NCBI GenBank assembly: GCA_030429345.1
Contig: JAUIFJ010000032.1
Span: forward strand, 1 to 37,461
Length of the DNA stretch: 37,461 nucleotides
Direction of reading: 5' to 3'
From: a bacterium
GTDB taxonomy: Bacteria; CAIWAD01
Below, in pieces: positions 24,254-32,788 of the stretch (position 1 is its first letter; each line of letters begins with the position of its first letter). The position numbers and the translations under genes were made by a program. Under the pieces are notes generated by a model. The model was not told the DNA's origin. It worked only from the letters and a program-made list of their open reading frames with translations, and made no database searches.

Positions 24254-25191
24254 TGCCCTTGCGCGGGGACCAGCGGTACCCTGTCTTCCGGAACACCTTC
24301 CCCCGTCTGCAGCCAATAGCGGCGATCCGTTCCCTCCAGGGTATTGGCCATCACGCAGGTCCTTCCTTCCCGGTCCATGGCGTGCAGGATCAACGGACCC
24401 AGGTAGCCGCCCTGCAGGGCGCCCAGGTCGCGCAATGTCTCACGGCAGGCCTCTTCCAGCTCCAGGCCCCTGGCCAGCAGGGACACCAGCAGGCGCGCGC
24501 TGCCGGCACGAATGCTCATTTCCCCCGTGTGCGTGCAGGCGCAGGCGCCGTGGCGGTCATCCGCAAAGAAACCGGCTCCGCAGATCGGGCTGTCTCCCAG
24601 ACGGCCCGGGTACTTCCAGGCCCAGCCGGAGGTGCTGGTGCCGACAGCCATCCCTCCCCGTGGATCACGAACAATCAGCACCGTTGTGCCCCTGGCGATG
24701 TCCGGGTGCGCGCTCTTCCTGCAGGCCGGCGAGAGAGCTGTATCACGAAGAGCCTCCGGACTCTCGGGCAGGCCGTGTCTGCCCAGCCAGGCTTTCCACT
24801 TCCTGCGGACGTGCTCCAGGGGCCGCATTTCCGCCTGCAGGCCGCACTCCATTGCAAAGCGAGTGGCGCCTTCCCCGGCAAGGATCTCGTGGGGCAGGTC
24901 CTCGAGCACGCGGCGGGCAAGCGTGATCGGGTGCGGCACCTGGCGGACCGCGGCGACGGCTCCGCTGCGCCGGTCGCTGCCCCTCATCAGGGCGGCGTCG
25001 AACTCCAGTTCGCCGAGCAGGTTGGGCGCCCCGCCCATGCCCACGGTGGCAATCGCGGGATCCGCCTCCACGGGCCGGATCCCTGCCTCGATGACAGAAA
25101 GCGGATCCCGCCCGGCAGAAGCGGCTTCAGCAGCCGCCGCCAGCCCGCCCCGGCCTTCGCACCCGGCGAGGAAAATCCAGGGATCGGTCAT
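24250..25191 (-). CDS. Ntn-hydrolase of the glycosylasparaginase / isoaspartyl peptidase family
   Basis: A 313-aa proenzyme that should self-cleave before a nucleophilic Thr and hydrolyse N-glycosyl-asparagine, asparagine or isoaspartyl dipeptides. Thr169 aligns with the nucleophile of Flavobacterium glycosylasparaginase: 15 residues on comes GTSTSGWAWKYPGRLGDSP with the substrate-binding Arg197 and Asp200. The residue before the cleavage site is Gly (RG|TT), as in isoaspartyl peptidases/type III asparaginases, rather than the Asp of HDT in glycosylasparaginases. The ATGNGD segment reads CTHTGE. No signal peptide was seen. AAGGAG lies 11 nt ahead of the ATG. It is downstream of the DUF5916 gene; the larger open frame reaching to 26124 overlaps that gene and is not used. 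Confidence 0.88.
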   Translation of the reverse strand: MTDPWIFLAGCEGRGGLAAAAEAASAGRDPLSVIEAGIRPVEADPAIATVGMGGAPNLLGELEFDAALMRGSDRRSGAVAAVRQVPHPITLARRVLEDLPHEILAGEGATRFAMECGLQAEMRPLEHVRRKWKAWLGRHGLPESPEALRDTALSPACRKSAHPDIARGTTVLIVRDPRGGMAVGTSTSGWAWKYPGRLGDSPICGAGFFADDRHGACACTHTGEMSIRAGSARLLVSLLARGLELEEACRETLRDLGALQGGYLGPLILHAMDREGRTCVMANTLEGTDRRYWLQTGEGVPEDRVPLVPAQGH

Positions 25192-25224
25192 TCTGCAAGG
25201 TCTCCTTTTCGGTAAGCTGCGCAG

Positions 25225-25244
25225 GGGTCGATCGCGATCGACCC
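25225..25244. repeat. Perfect 20-bp palindrome
   Basis: GGGTCGATCG followed immediately by its reverse complement, ending one base before the DUF5916 gene stop codon (25245-25247). Without a loop it is a better cruciform or protein-binding site than a terminator, and no T-run follows on the minus strand; it may be an intercistronic processing element. Confidence 0.75.
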
Positions 25245-27887
25245 TTACAAATCGAACCACCGACTCACTTTCACCAGGAAGATCTGCCGGCTCGGCACCT
25301 CGCCGTGGTCGAAGGTGTTGCGCAGGGGCTTGTAGCCGTGTGGATCCAGGTCGCTCCAGCCGCTGCGGGTCCAGACCAGGTAGAGTTCGCTGCCTGGGCT
25401 GTACTCCCAGCGGTAGACCAGGTTGGTATTGAGGCCCAGGTCGTCGAAGTCCGGTTCTTCCACGGTGTAGTGGTCGCCGCCGCTTTCCTGCACACGCCAG
25501 ATCTCGTCGTCCTCGTCCCAGGTGCGCTCGTTGTCCGACAGGGAGCGCGTGCGCGCCTCCAGGGAGGAGGCGAGGGGATCCGCGACGCGCCGCCAGTCCG
25601 AGTACTTTCCCTGTGTGACATAGAGTTCCGAGTAGAACTGCAGGCTCATGCCGGGACGCGGGTAGTAGCTGACCCGGCCGGTAAGCACGTAGGTGTCCCG
25701 CTTCAGGCTGGCCAGCAGCCAGGGCGTGCTTGCCGCTCCCTCGTCGTCGTCGACAGGGAGGAACTGGAAGCCATAGGTCTGGCGACTGATGCTCGGATTG
25801 AGAGACAGGGCCAGGAAGGGCCAGGGCCGGGCCCAGACTTCGCACCAGGCGCTGCCGCCTTCGTTCAGCCCCTCCGCCCCGATGCGGTAGCTGGCGCCAT
25901 AGCCGGCACCGACGCGCCCCAGGTCCGGCAGGTTGTGCCAGGCGTCCATGTTCAGCACCGCCGGCGTCTGGAAGGACGGTCCGCCCCGCAGCAGGGTCGG
26001 ATTCTTGTAGTCCGAATCCCAACTCAGGCTGCCGCCCACCTGGTGCCGGCTCTTGAAGCGCAGGCTGCCGTTGAAATTCAGCGCCGTGCCCAGCAACTCG
26101 CGATCGCTGTTCATCTCGATCCACTCGTTGCCGTTGAGCTGCCAGTCCAGGTACCAGTCGGAGGGCGTGCGCTGGTTGAGCCCGGCCCAGCCGAACTGCA
26201 CCAGCTGGTCGGCCTGGCGCAGGTAGCCCAGGTCGTTGCTTTCGAAGCCCGGCGTGCGCAGGCTGAAGCCGGTCTGCCAGGCCAGCAGTCCGCCCTGCCG
26301 GTTGCGTCCCAGGTGCGCGTATACGGACGCGCCCGAAAGGACGGTGGCCGTCGTGTCCAGTTCCAGGTGCGCGGCGTCCGGGCGCTGGAAGTAGTGCGCG
26401 CTGGATTCCTGCGTGCGACGGATCGCCTCGGCGCTGCCGCTGACCCGGCTGCCCGCCAGGCGCGCGCCCAGGTAGTAGCGGCGCTCCCCGTCCAGGTTGT
26501 GTGACAAATCGAGACCGCCGCTGAGCGCGTTGCGATGCATGCGCTCCTCGATGTGCGCCGCTTCCAGGCGGCGATTGGCGCTCGTCAGCAGGCCGCCGAT
26601 CACCGTGTTGCCCCCGTTCATTTCCCGCCGCAGGCGCAGCACGCCGTAGTGGGTCATCGGCTCGACGATCACCTCGCGCTGCGCTCCCGTGTCCTCGTGT
26701 TCCAGCAGGCCCGTTTCCTCGGCCGTGACACTTTCGATCAGTCCGATGGTCCAGCCGCCGGGCGTCTTGCCGTTCAGCTTGAGCGCTCCGAGAATCGTCG
26801 AGTTGACGGGCGCTTCGACCAGGTCTTCCTCATCCGCGGCCGCTTCCTGCCAGGCACCCTGAGGCCGCCGACCGATGCGCCTCGAATAGAAGAGGTTGTC
26901 CGAGTTGAAGCCGCCGCCGGTGACCGCCTGGCTCAAGCCGAAGGCGAAGGCCTCGCGGCCCTCGATGAAGAAGGGGCGCTTCTCGGAAAAGAAGGTCTCG
27001 AAGGCGCTCAGGTTGATCTGCGCCGGGTCGGCCTCGACCTGGCCGAAGTCCGGGTTCAGCGTGAAGTTGGCGACGAAATCCCGCCCCAGCAGCCACTTGC
27101 CGTCCATGCCCACCCGCAGGTCCTGGTCCGGGCCCCCGTAGCGGCCGGAGGCCACATCCTCGTACTGGTTGCGGGCCACCGTATAGGGAACCAGTTCTGC
27201 GTCTCCGCCGGCGGGAATGTCGCGGATGCCGCGGATCTCGCCGAAATAGCTGACCCAGCCGGGAGCGTTGAGCGGCATCGGCTGCCAGGTGCTGCGCTCC
27301 TCGGCGCGCTGGATGCGCCGCGTGATCTGGATGCCCCAGGTGTGCTCGCGCTGTTCCGGAAAGCGCAGTTGGCTGTAGGGGATCTTCATTTCCGCGGTCC
27401 AGCCTTCCTCATCCACGCGGGTGCCGGAGAACCAGATCGGGTTCCAGTTGCCGTCCCAGTTGTCGCCGTCCTCGCTGATCGCCTCGTCGCCCTGGACGCC
27501 GGATACGCTGAGGGTGAAGGAGAAGGCGGTCCGCTTGTCGTTGCGCGAGTCGATGTTGACTTCCACCCAGTCGCCGGGAAACTGGTCGCGGCGTCCCAGG
27601 CGGCTTTCGATCAGCTCCGGATCATCGTAGGCCCGAAAGGCGAAGTAGATCGCCTCGTCGTCGTAGAGCATGCGGACCTTGGTCTCCCGGGTGGGCGGGG
27701 CGCCGCGTTCGGGCGAGTGCACCAGGAAGTCTCCGGTCCAGGGCACCGCCTCCCAGGCGGAGTCTTCGAGGGAGCCGTCGATCAGGGGGACACTTCCCTT
27801 CAGCTTGCCCGCTTGATAGCTGCGGCGCTGGAAGTCGCTGGAGGCCTGCAGGGTGCCGGCCAGGAGAAGAAGAATCAGGAAGGGCAT
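25245..27887 (-). CDS. DUF5916 outer-membrane protein with CBM9-like N-terminal domain
   Basis: An 880-aa outer-membrane protein. A signal peptide (about 1-16) precedes a carbohydrate-binding-family-9-like sandwich (about 25-215: LIDGSLEDSAWEAVPW, DDEAIYFAFRAYDDPE, WVEVNIDSRNDKRTAFSF, GWTAEMKIPYSQLRF, WGIQITRRI). The DUF5916 barrel part follows: FTLNPDFGQVEADPAQINLSAFETFFSEKRPFFIEG and NLFYSRRIGRRPQ are family hallmarks. It ends with VSRWFDL, an aromatic-terminated beta-signal. Full family length. It starts 57 bp after the NhaC-type gene in the same direction with no terminator between, so the two may be co-transcribed. The family is common in Bacteroidetes-like bacteria; its function is not established. 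Confidence 0.93.
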   Translation of the reverse strand: MPFLILLLLAGTLQASSDFQRRSYQAGKLKGSVPLIDGSLEDSAWEAVPWTGDFLVHSPERGAPPTRETKVRMLYDDEAIYFAFRAYDDPELIESRLGRRDQFPGDWVEVNIDSRNDKRTAFSFTLSVSGVQGDEAISEDGDNWDGNWNPIWFSGTRVDEEGWTAEMKIPYSQLRFPEQREHTWGIQITRRIQRAEERSTWQPMPLNAPGWVSYFGEIRGIRDIPAGGDAELVPYTVARNQYEDVASGRYGGPDQDLRVGMDGKWLLGRDFVANFTLNPDFGQVEADPAQINLSAFETFFSEKRPFFIEGREAFAFGLSQAVTGGGFNSDNLFYSRRIGRRPQGAWQEAAADEEDLVEAPVNSTILGALKLNGKTPGGWTIGLIESVTAEETGLLEHEDTGAQREVIVEPMTHYGVLRLRREMNGGNTVIGGLLTSANRRLEAAHIEERMHRNALSGGLDLSHNLDGERRYYLGARLAGSRVSGSAEAIRRTQESSAHYFQRPDAAHLELDTTATVLSGASVYAHLGRNRQGGLLAWQTGFSLRTPGFESNDLGYLRQADQLVQFGWAGLNQRTPSDWYLDWQLNGNEWIEMNSDRELLGTALNFNGSLRFKSRHQVGGSLSWDSDYKNPTLLRGGPSFQTPAVLNMDAWHNLPDLGRVGAGYGASYRIGAEGLNEGGSAWCEVWARPWPFLALSLNPSISRQTYGFQFLPVDDDEGAASTPWLLASLKRDTYVLTGRVSYYPRPGMSLQFYSELYVTQGKYSDWRRVADPLASSLEARTRSLSDNERTWDEDDEIWRVQESGGDHYTVEEPDFDDLGLNTNLVYRWEYSPGSELYLVWTRSGWSDLDPHGYKPLRNTFDHGEVPSRQIFLVKVSRWFDL

Positions 27888-27944
27888 ACTGGAACCTGTG
27901 CGCGATGGATTTGCAGACTTGGACAGATCCCGGTCCCCCGGGTT

Positions 27945-29552
27945 TCAACCCACATGCACTCCGCGGGGCGCCTTGCGTGAAAGCCCGGCCAGCAGCAGGA
28001 AGAAGCAGAGGCCCATGCCGACAAGAGACAGCAGGGGAGAGGCGTCGAGGGCCGCCGGCAGATACCCCGCCGCCAGCGCGCACAGGCCCACGAACAGGCT
28101 GTAGGGAAGCTGAGTGCGCACATGGTGCAGGTGGTCGCAACCGCTGGAGATGGAACTGAGAATCGTCGTGTCCGAAATGGGGCTGCAATGGTCGCCGAGA
28201 ATCGAACCGTCGAGCACAGCGCCCAGGCTGATCATTGTGCACAGACCATAGACTTGGCCGTCCAGCTGCCAGGCCAGCGGAATTGCCGTCGGCAACAGGA
28301 TCGCCAGGGTGCCCCAGCTGGTGCCGGTGGCGAAGGCGCAGGCGCCCGAGAGCAGGAAGAGCAGAGCCGGAAACCAGAGCGGCGAGAGGAACTGTGTCAC
28401 GCTTTCGGCCAGCCAGGGACCGGTGCCGACGGCCTCGCAGGCCGATTTCAGCGCCCAGGCCAGCACCAGGATGCCGGTGGGCAGCAGGCCGCCTTTCAGG
28501 CCGCGACCCATGGCGCGCAGGCCTTCGCCCAGCGGCAGGCGGGCCAGGCCGACCGCCAGCAGCAAGGCCAGCAGCAGCGCCAGCCCCGCCCCGAGCGCCA
28601 GCAGGCTGATGCTGTTCTGCGAGGCGCGCAGGGTCTCGAACCAGGCCGAGGGGCGGAAGAGGGCCGCCGGGCCGCGGGCCAGGCCGCCGCCGTCGATCCA
28701 CAGCCCGCCGAACAGCACGAGCAACAGGCTGCCGATCGGGAGCAGCGCGGTCCAGGCGCTCAACCGCAGGCCCGGTGCGGGTTCCACGGATCGGAAGGCC
28801 GCGCTGTCCAGGGGACGGGCGTCTTCGGCGAAAGGCCGGCCCTCCTCGCGGGCGCGCCTTTCGGCGCGGGCCATGGGGCCAAAATCGATCCGCCACCAGA
28901 GCAGGGAGAAGAGGAAGGCCAGCATGCCCCAGCAGTAGAAGCGGTAGGGCAGGGCGTCCAGGAAAAGGCTGTAGCCGTCGCTGCCCAGCGAGAGGCTGCT
29001 GTTCAGCTCTCCGAAGAGGCCGACCTCGTAGCCGATCCAGGTGCTGACCAGGGCCAGGCCGGCCACCGGCGCGCTGGTGGCATCGATGATGAAGGCCAGC
29101 TTCTCCCGGCTGACCCGCAACTTGTCGCACAGGGGCCGCATGGCGCTGCCGATGACCATGGTGTTGGCGTAGTCGTCAATGAAGAGCAGCAGGCCCATGG
29201 CCAGGGTGCTCAGCTGGGCCCGGCGGGCATCGGCGGCTCCGCGGGCCAGGTGGAGCACAAGCGCCTGGAAGCCGCCGGCGCGAAGGATCACGGAGATGGC
29301 GGCCAGGATCAGCACCACGAAAAGCAGGATCTGGCTGTTGAAGACATCCGTCAGCGCGGCCCACGCATAGCCCGCGCCGGCGAACAGCCCCTCGCCCAGC
29401 GAGCCGAGGGGGGCGCGCGTGTTCCATTCGGCGATCAGGCCGCCGGAAAGCACGGCCAGGCCGAGGGCCGGCAGGAGCCGCCGCGTCGCCAGGGCCAGGC
29501 CGATGGCGAGCAGGGGCGGCGCGAGGCTCAACAGGCCGTGATGCGTGTCCAT
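27945..29552 (-). CDS. NhaC-family Na+/H+ antiporter-like transporter
   Basis: A 535-aa membrane protein with about 12 hydrophobic helices, of the NhaC antiporter family. Motifs include LLLFIDDYANTMVIGSAMRPL and, near the C-terminus, TGTSWGTLAILLPTAIPL and GAVLDGSILGDHCSPISDTTIL, the family's most conserved site. Members exchange Na+ for H+, sometimes coupled to organic acids (malate/lactate or amino acids). No good Shine-Dalgarno precedes the ATG, and only 30 bp separate it from the pckA terminator, so expression may depend on read-through or a promoter inside that hairpin. It is followed by the DUF5916 gene. Confidence 0.93.
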   Translation of the reverse strand: MDTHHGLLSLAPPLLAIGLALATRRLLPALGLAVLSGGLIAEWNTRAPLGSLGEGLFAGAGYAWAALTDVFNSQILLFVVLILAAISVILRAGGFQALVLHLARGAADARRAQLSTLAMGLLLFIDDYANTMVIGSAMRPLCDKLRVSREKLAFIIDATSAPVAGLALVSTWIGYEVGLFGELNSSLSLGSDGYSLFLDALPYRFYCWGMLAFLFSLLWWRIDFGPMARAERRAREEGRPFAEDARPLDSAAFRSVEPAPGLRLSAWTALLPIGSLLLVLFGGLWIDGGGLARGPAALFRPSAWFETLRASQNSISLLALGAGLALLLALLLAVGLARLPLGEGLRAMGRGLKGGLLPTGILVLAWALKSACEAVGTGPWLAESVTQFLSPLWFPALLFLLSGACAFATGTSWGTLAILLPTAIPLAWQLDGQVYGLCTMISLGAVLDGSILGDHCSPISDTTILSSISSGCDHLHHVRTQLPYSLFVGLCALAAGYLPAALDASPLLSLVGMGLCFFLLLAGLSRKAPRGVHVG

Positions 29553-29575
29553 GCGTGATCCACTATTCCGCCCTT

Positions 29576-29618
29576 CCTAGAAAACGCCCCCGCACCGGGA
29601 TGCGGCACGGGGGCGTTT
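29576..29618 (-). terminator. Terminator of pckA
   Basis: AAACGCCCCCG (29582-29592) pairs with CGGGGGCGTTT (29608-29618) around a 15-nt loop; on the minus strand the stem ends in GTTTTC. It lies 20 bp past the pckA stop and just ahead of the NhaC-type gene. Confidence 0.88.
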
Positions 29619-29638
29619 GGGCGGTCTTGTCGTACAAT

Positions 29639-31246
29639 CTAGAGCTGCGGTCCCGCGGCGACCAGGGCCTTGCCCTTCTCGTTGTCCGTGTACTGGGCGA
29701 AATTCTTGATGAAGAGCCCGGCCAGTTCCTCGGCCTTCTTCTGCCATTCGGCGGCATCGGCGTAGGTATCACGGGGATCGAGGATCTTCGGGTCGACGCC
29801 CGGCAGTTCCGTCGGGACTTCCAGGTTGAAGACGGGGATCGTCCTGGTCGGCGCGTTCTCGATGTCGCCATTGAGGATCGTGTCGATGATTCCTCGCGTG
29901 TCCTTGATCGAGATGCGCTTTCCGCTGCCGTTCCAGCCCGTGTTGACCAGGTAGGCTGTCGCGCCGGCGGCTTCCATGCGCTTGACCAGCTCGACGCCGT
30001 ACTTGGTCGGATGCAGGGCCAGGAAGGCCGCGCCGAAGCAGGCCGAGAAGGTCGGGGTGGGCTTTGTGACACCGATTTCCGTGCCGGCCAGCTTGGCGGT
30101 GAAGCCGGAAAGGAAGTGGTACTGGGTCTGTTCCGGCGTCAGCTTGCTCACCGGCGGCAGGACACCGAAGGCGTCGGCGGTCAGGAAGATCACCTTCTTC
30201 GCGTGACCGGCGCGCGAGACGGGCTCGACGATGTTCTGGATGTGATGGATGGGATAGCTGACGCGCGTGTTCTGTGTCACGCTGGCGTCGTCGAAGTCGA
30301 TCCTGCCCGCGGCGTCCAGTGTCACGTTCTCCAGCAGCGCGTCGCGCTTGATGGCCTTGAAGATGTCGGGCTCGGCATCCTTGTCCAGGTTGATCGTCTT
30401 GGCGTAGCAGCCGCCCTCGAAGTTGAAAACGCCCTCGTCGTCCCAGCCGTGCTCGTCGTCGCCGATCAGCTTGCGCTTGGGGTCCGTCGAAAGGGTGGTC
30501 TTGCCCGTGCCGCTAAGGCCGAAGAAGATCGCCGTGTCCCCCGCCTGGCCCACGTTGGCGCTGCAGTGCATGCTCGCCATGCCCTTGAGCGGCAGGTAGT
30601 AGTTCATCATCGTGAACATGCCTTTTTTCATCTCGCCACCGTACCAGGTGCCGCCGATGACCTGCATCTTCTCCGTCAGGTTGAAGGCCGCGAAGTTCTC
30701 CGAGTTCAGGCCCTGGGACTCCCAGTCGGGGTTGTTGCACTTGGAGCCGTTCATCACCACGAAGTCGGGCTCGCCGTAGCTTTCCAGCTCCTCGTCCGTG
30801 GGGCGGATGAACATGTTCTTGACGAAATGCGCCTGCCAGGCCACTTCCATGATGAAGCGCACCTTGAGCCGCGAGGCCGGGTTGGCGCCGCAGAAAGTGT
30901 CGACGACGAAAAGCCGCTTGCCGCTGAGCTGCTTCGCCACCAGCTTGCGCAAATGGGTCCAGGTTTCCTGGGAAAGGGGCTTGTTGTCGCTCTTGACGCC
31001 CGGCTGGGCCCACCAGACCGTGTCCTCGGTGATCGAGTCCTTGACGATGTACTTGTCCTTGGGCGAGCGGCCGGTGAACTTGCCGGTCATCACGTTGACC
31101 GCGCCGAGCTCGGAGACCTGGCCTCTTTCGAAGCCCTCCAGCCTGTCGTCGGTCTCTTCCTTGTACAGGAAATCGTAACTGGGGTTGTGCACGATTTCGG
31201 TCGTGTTCTCAATGCCGTACTTCGTCAGGTCCAGTGTGCCTGCCAT
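29639..31246 (-). CDS. pckA: Phosphoenolpyruvate carboxykinase (ATP)
   Basis: A 535-aa cytoplasmic enzyme interconverting oxaloacetate + ATP and phosphoenolpyruvate + CO2 + ADP (gluconeogenesis, or anaplerosis in reverse). Near-complete agreement with the E. coli type: [12 protein letters not shown], the P-loop [52 protein letters not shown] and [10 protein letters not shown]. The Met at 31246 has GAAGGAG 8 nt upstream and gives the standard N-terminus ([11 protein letters not shown]); the frame extends 12 codons further. A hairpin with six U lies between this ribosome site and any promoter. PEP is also the substrate of the DAHP synthase in this window. Confidence 0.98.
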   Translation of the reverse strand: MAGTLDLTKYGIENTTEIVHNPSYDFLYKEETDDRLEGFERGQVSELGAVNVMTGKFTGRSPKDKYIVKDSITEDTVWWAQPGVKSDNKPLSQETWTHLRKLVAKQLSGKRLFVVDTFCGANPASRLKVRFIMEVAWQAHFVKNMFIRPTDEELESYGEPDFVVMNGSKCNNPDWESQGLNSENFAAFNLTEKMQVIGGTWYGGEMKKGMFTMMNYYLPLKGMASMHCSANVGQAGDTAIFFGLSGTGKTTLSTDPKRKLIGDDEHGWDDEGVFNFEGGCYAKTINLDKDAEPDIFKAIKRDALLENVTLDAAGRIDFDDASVTQNTRVSYPIHHIQNIVEPVSRAGHAKKVIFLTADAFGVLPPVSKLTPEQTQYHFLSGFTAKLAGTEIGVTKPTPTFSACFGAAFLALHPTKYGVELVKRMEAAGATAYLVNTGWNGSGKRISIKDTRGIIDTILNGDIENAPTRTIPVFNLEVPTELPGVDPKILDPRDTYADAAEWQKKAEELAGLFIKNFAQYTDNEKGKALVAAGPQL

Positions 31247-31263
31247 TGTGTTTCTCCTTCCGG

Positions 31264-31288
31264 AAAAAAGCCCCGGTGGCACCGGGGT
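31264..31288 (-). promoter_or_regulatory. Leader terminator (attenuator-like) upstream of pckA
   Basis: CCCCGGT (31271-31277), loop GGC, ACCGGGG (31281-31287) followed on the minus strand by GC and TTTTTT (31269-31264). Only about 6 bp separate the T-run from the pckA ribosome site (31253-31258), so a promoter cannot fit downstream of the hairpin and the pckA mRNA must pass through it. This suggests transcriptional attenuation. Confidence 0.65.
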
Positions 31289-31323
31289 GCGGATTCGCGC
31301 ATGCGTCAGCGACGCCGGCGGGT

Positions 31324-31334
31324 ATTACAGTAAT
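31324..31334. promoter_or_regulatory. Candidate pckA -10 region with ATTAC-A-GTAAT dyad
   Basis: On the minus strand TGTAAT (31329-31324) matches the -10 consensus at five of six positions; no good -35 is found 16-18 bp upstream, hinting at activator dependence. The same bases form a perfect 11-bp dyad ATTAC-A-GTAAT that a regulator could use. Confidence 0.35.
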
Positions 31335-31430
31335 GAATGAAGCTAGCCGCTTTTGCAAGGAATCGGCTTGAGCGAAGTCAAGTCGCCCTGCATCCCCGGA
31401 AAGTAGCAAGTGGAAGCTCAACGGGCCAGC

Positions 31431-32573
31431 TCAGCTCGATGTGCGCGCATCCCGCAACGGAAGCCGGAAGTGAAACCAGGTGCCCTGGCCCACCCGGCTG
31501 TCGAAACTCACCTTGCCGCCCAGGACCTCCTCGCCGAAGAGCTTCATCGAGAAGGTGCCGATGCCGCGACCATCCTGGCACTTGGTGCTGAAGCTCTTCT
31601 GGAAAATCCGTTCGGAGATCGAGGCCGGAATCACCTGGCGATTCCAGACGTGGAAGGAGACTTCCTTGTCCTGGTCCTCGATGCGCAGCCGGACCACGTC
31701 CCCCCTGGCGGAGGCTTCCAGAGCATTGAGCACCATGTTGAACAGAATGCGGGAGAGCACCTCCGGATCGCTGCGGAAGCGGAAGCCGGGGTTTTCCAGT
31801 TCCAGCTCCAGCCGCCTGTCCCGGGATGCCGGGTGACGCGAGAGGACTGCCTGCAGATCCCGCGCGAGCTCCCCGACCAGAAGCTCGGAGACCTGCGGTG
31901 AGTAGGAGTGTTCCTTGCTGCGACTCAGGCATTGCTGGATCGACACCTCGCGCATCAGGCGCCGGGCCACTTTCTGCATGTCGACGGCGAGCTCGTTGTC
32001 GGTTTCGTCGACCAGCATGTCGCCCAGTCCGACCAGGGCCGTGATCATGTTGTTGATATCATGGAAGAAGGTCCGCTCCAGGGCTGCCCGCTGGTACTCC
32101 TTGCCGGCGTCCTCCAGGAAGACCAGGGCGAAGAGCCTGCCGCCAATGCGGATCGGGCGCGCGCGCACCTTGAGGGTCCTGTCCACGCGCCGCCCTTCCG
32201 CCTGGACACTCAGGGCGCAGGTCTTTTCCACCAGTTCATCGCACTGCATGGCTTCCAGAACGGCAAGAACGGCGCCGCAGTTGGCGCAGGCGCATCCGGT
32301 GCCGCAGCCCGAAGGCGCGTCGGCGGCGTAGATGCAGTGCATGGCTTCTCCGGGACGCATGCCGAGCACCTCCGCCGCACTCCGGAGCCCCAGCATGTCG
32401 GCCAGCGAATCGTTGAGCGCGACGATCTGCCGGTTCTCGTTGACGACCGCCAGCAGGCCATGGACCGTGTTCAGCACGCCGATCACGAAGGGGTTTCCGC
32501 TGATCAGCTGGATTTCGCGCTTGAGTTCTTCCATGCTGGTGCGTTCAGGAGAGGCGAAGTGCGTTTGAGTCAT
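31431..32573 (-). CDS. PAS-domain sensor histidine kinase with cysteine cluster
   Basis: A 380-aa soluble histidine kinase. A PAS domain (about 30-155; VLNTVHGLLAVVNENRQIVALNDSLADMLG) contains Cys80, Cys90, Cys94, Cys96 and Cys99 (HCIYAADAPSGCGTGCACANCG) and Cys111, a clustered arrangement known in some PAS kinases that could bind a metal or sense redox state. The phospho-acceptor is His171 in FFHDINNMITALVGLG; the ATPase domain has the N-box NMVLNALEAS (Asn283), FSTKCQDGRGIGTFSMKLF and GQGTWFHFRLPL. No membrane segment. The ATG at 32573 has GGAG 6 nt upstream. No response regulator is nearby, so it is an orphan. It is divergent from the radical SAM pair and upstream of pckA; partner and signal unknown. 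Confidence 0.92.
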   Translation of the reverse strand: MTQTHFASPERTSMEELKREIQLISGNPFVIGVLNTVHGLLAVVNENRQIVALNDSLADMLGLRSAAEVLGMRPGEAMHCIYAADAPSGCGTGCACANCGAVLAVLEAMQCDELVEKTCALSVQAEGRRVDRTLKVRARPIRIGGRLFALVFLEDAGKEYQRAALERTFFHDINNMITALVGLGDMLVDETDNELAVDMQKVARRLMREVSIQQCLSRSKEHSYSPQVSELLVGELARDLQAVLSRHPASRDRRLELELENPGFRFRSDPEVLSRILFNMVLNALEASARGDVVRLRIEDQDKEVSFHVWNRQVIPASISERIFQKSFSTKCQDGRGIGTFSMKLFGEEVLGGKVSFDSRVGQGTWFHFRLPLRDARTSS

Positions 32574-32788
32574 GACAAACTCCACATGCTTGAAGACGGC
32601 GGGGCGGTATGGAATCCTATCGACGTTCTGTACGGACGACTGCAGACTTCGGAAGGGCGAACCAAAGGAAAGATCCAGAAGACGGAAGCGGTTGATGCCG
32701 GTCAATGGCGCTCCCCGGGAATGGGGCCAGATTGCGCAAGCATACGCTGCCGAGGCGCGAAGCTGCCGGTTCCGGAGACCTCTATGCC
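32574..32788. promoter_or_regulatory. Divergent intergenic region, histidine kinase / radical SAM
   Basis: These 215 bp must carry promoters for both directions; no match to a standard promoter or clear operator was found. Confidence 0.35.

Noticed and set aside
28122-29558. Plus-strand open frame (478 codons) opposite the NhaC-type gene
   Set aside because: Gln/Gly/Ala-rich antisense translation of a clear membrane transporter gene.
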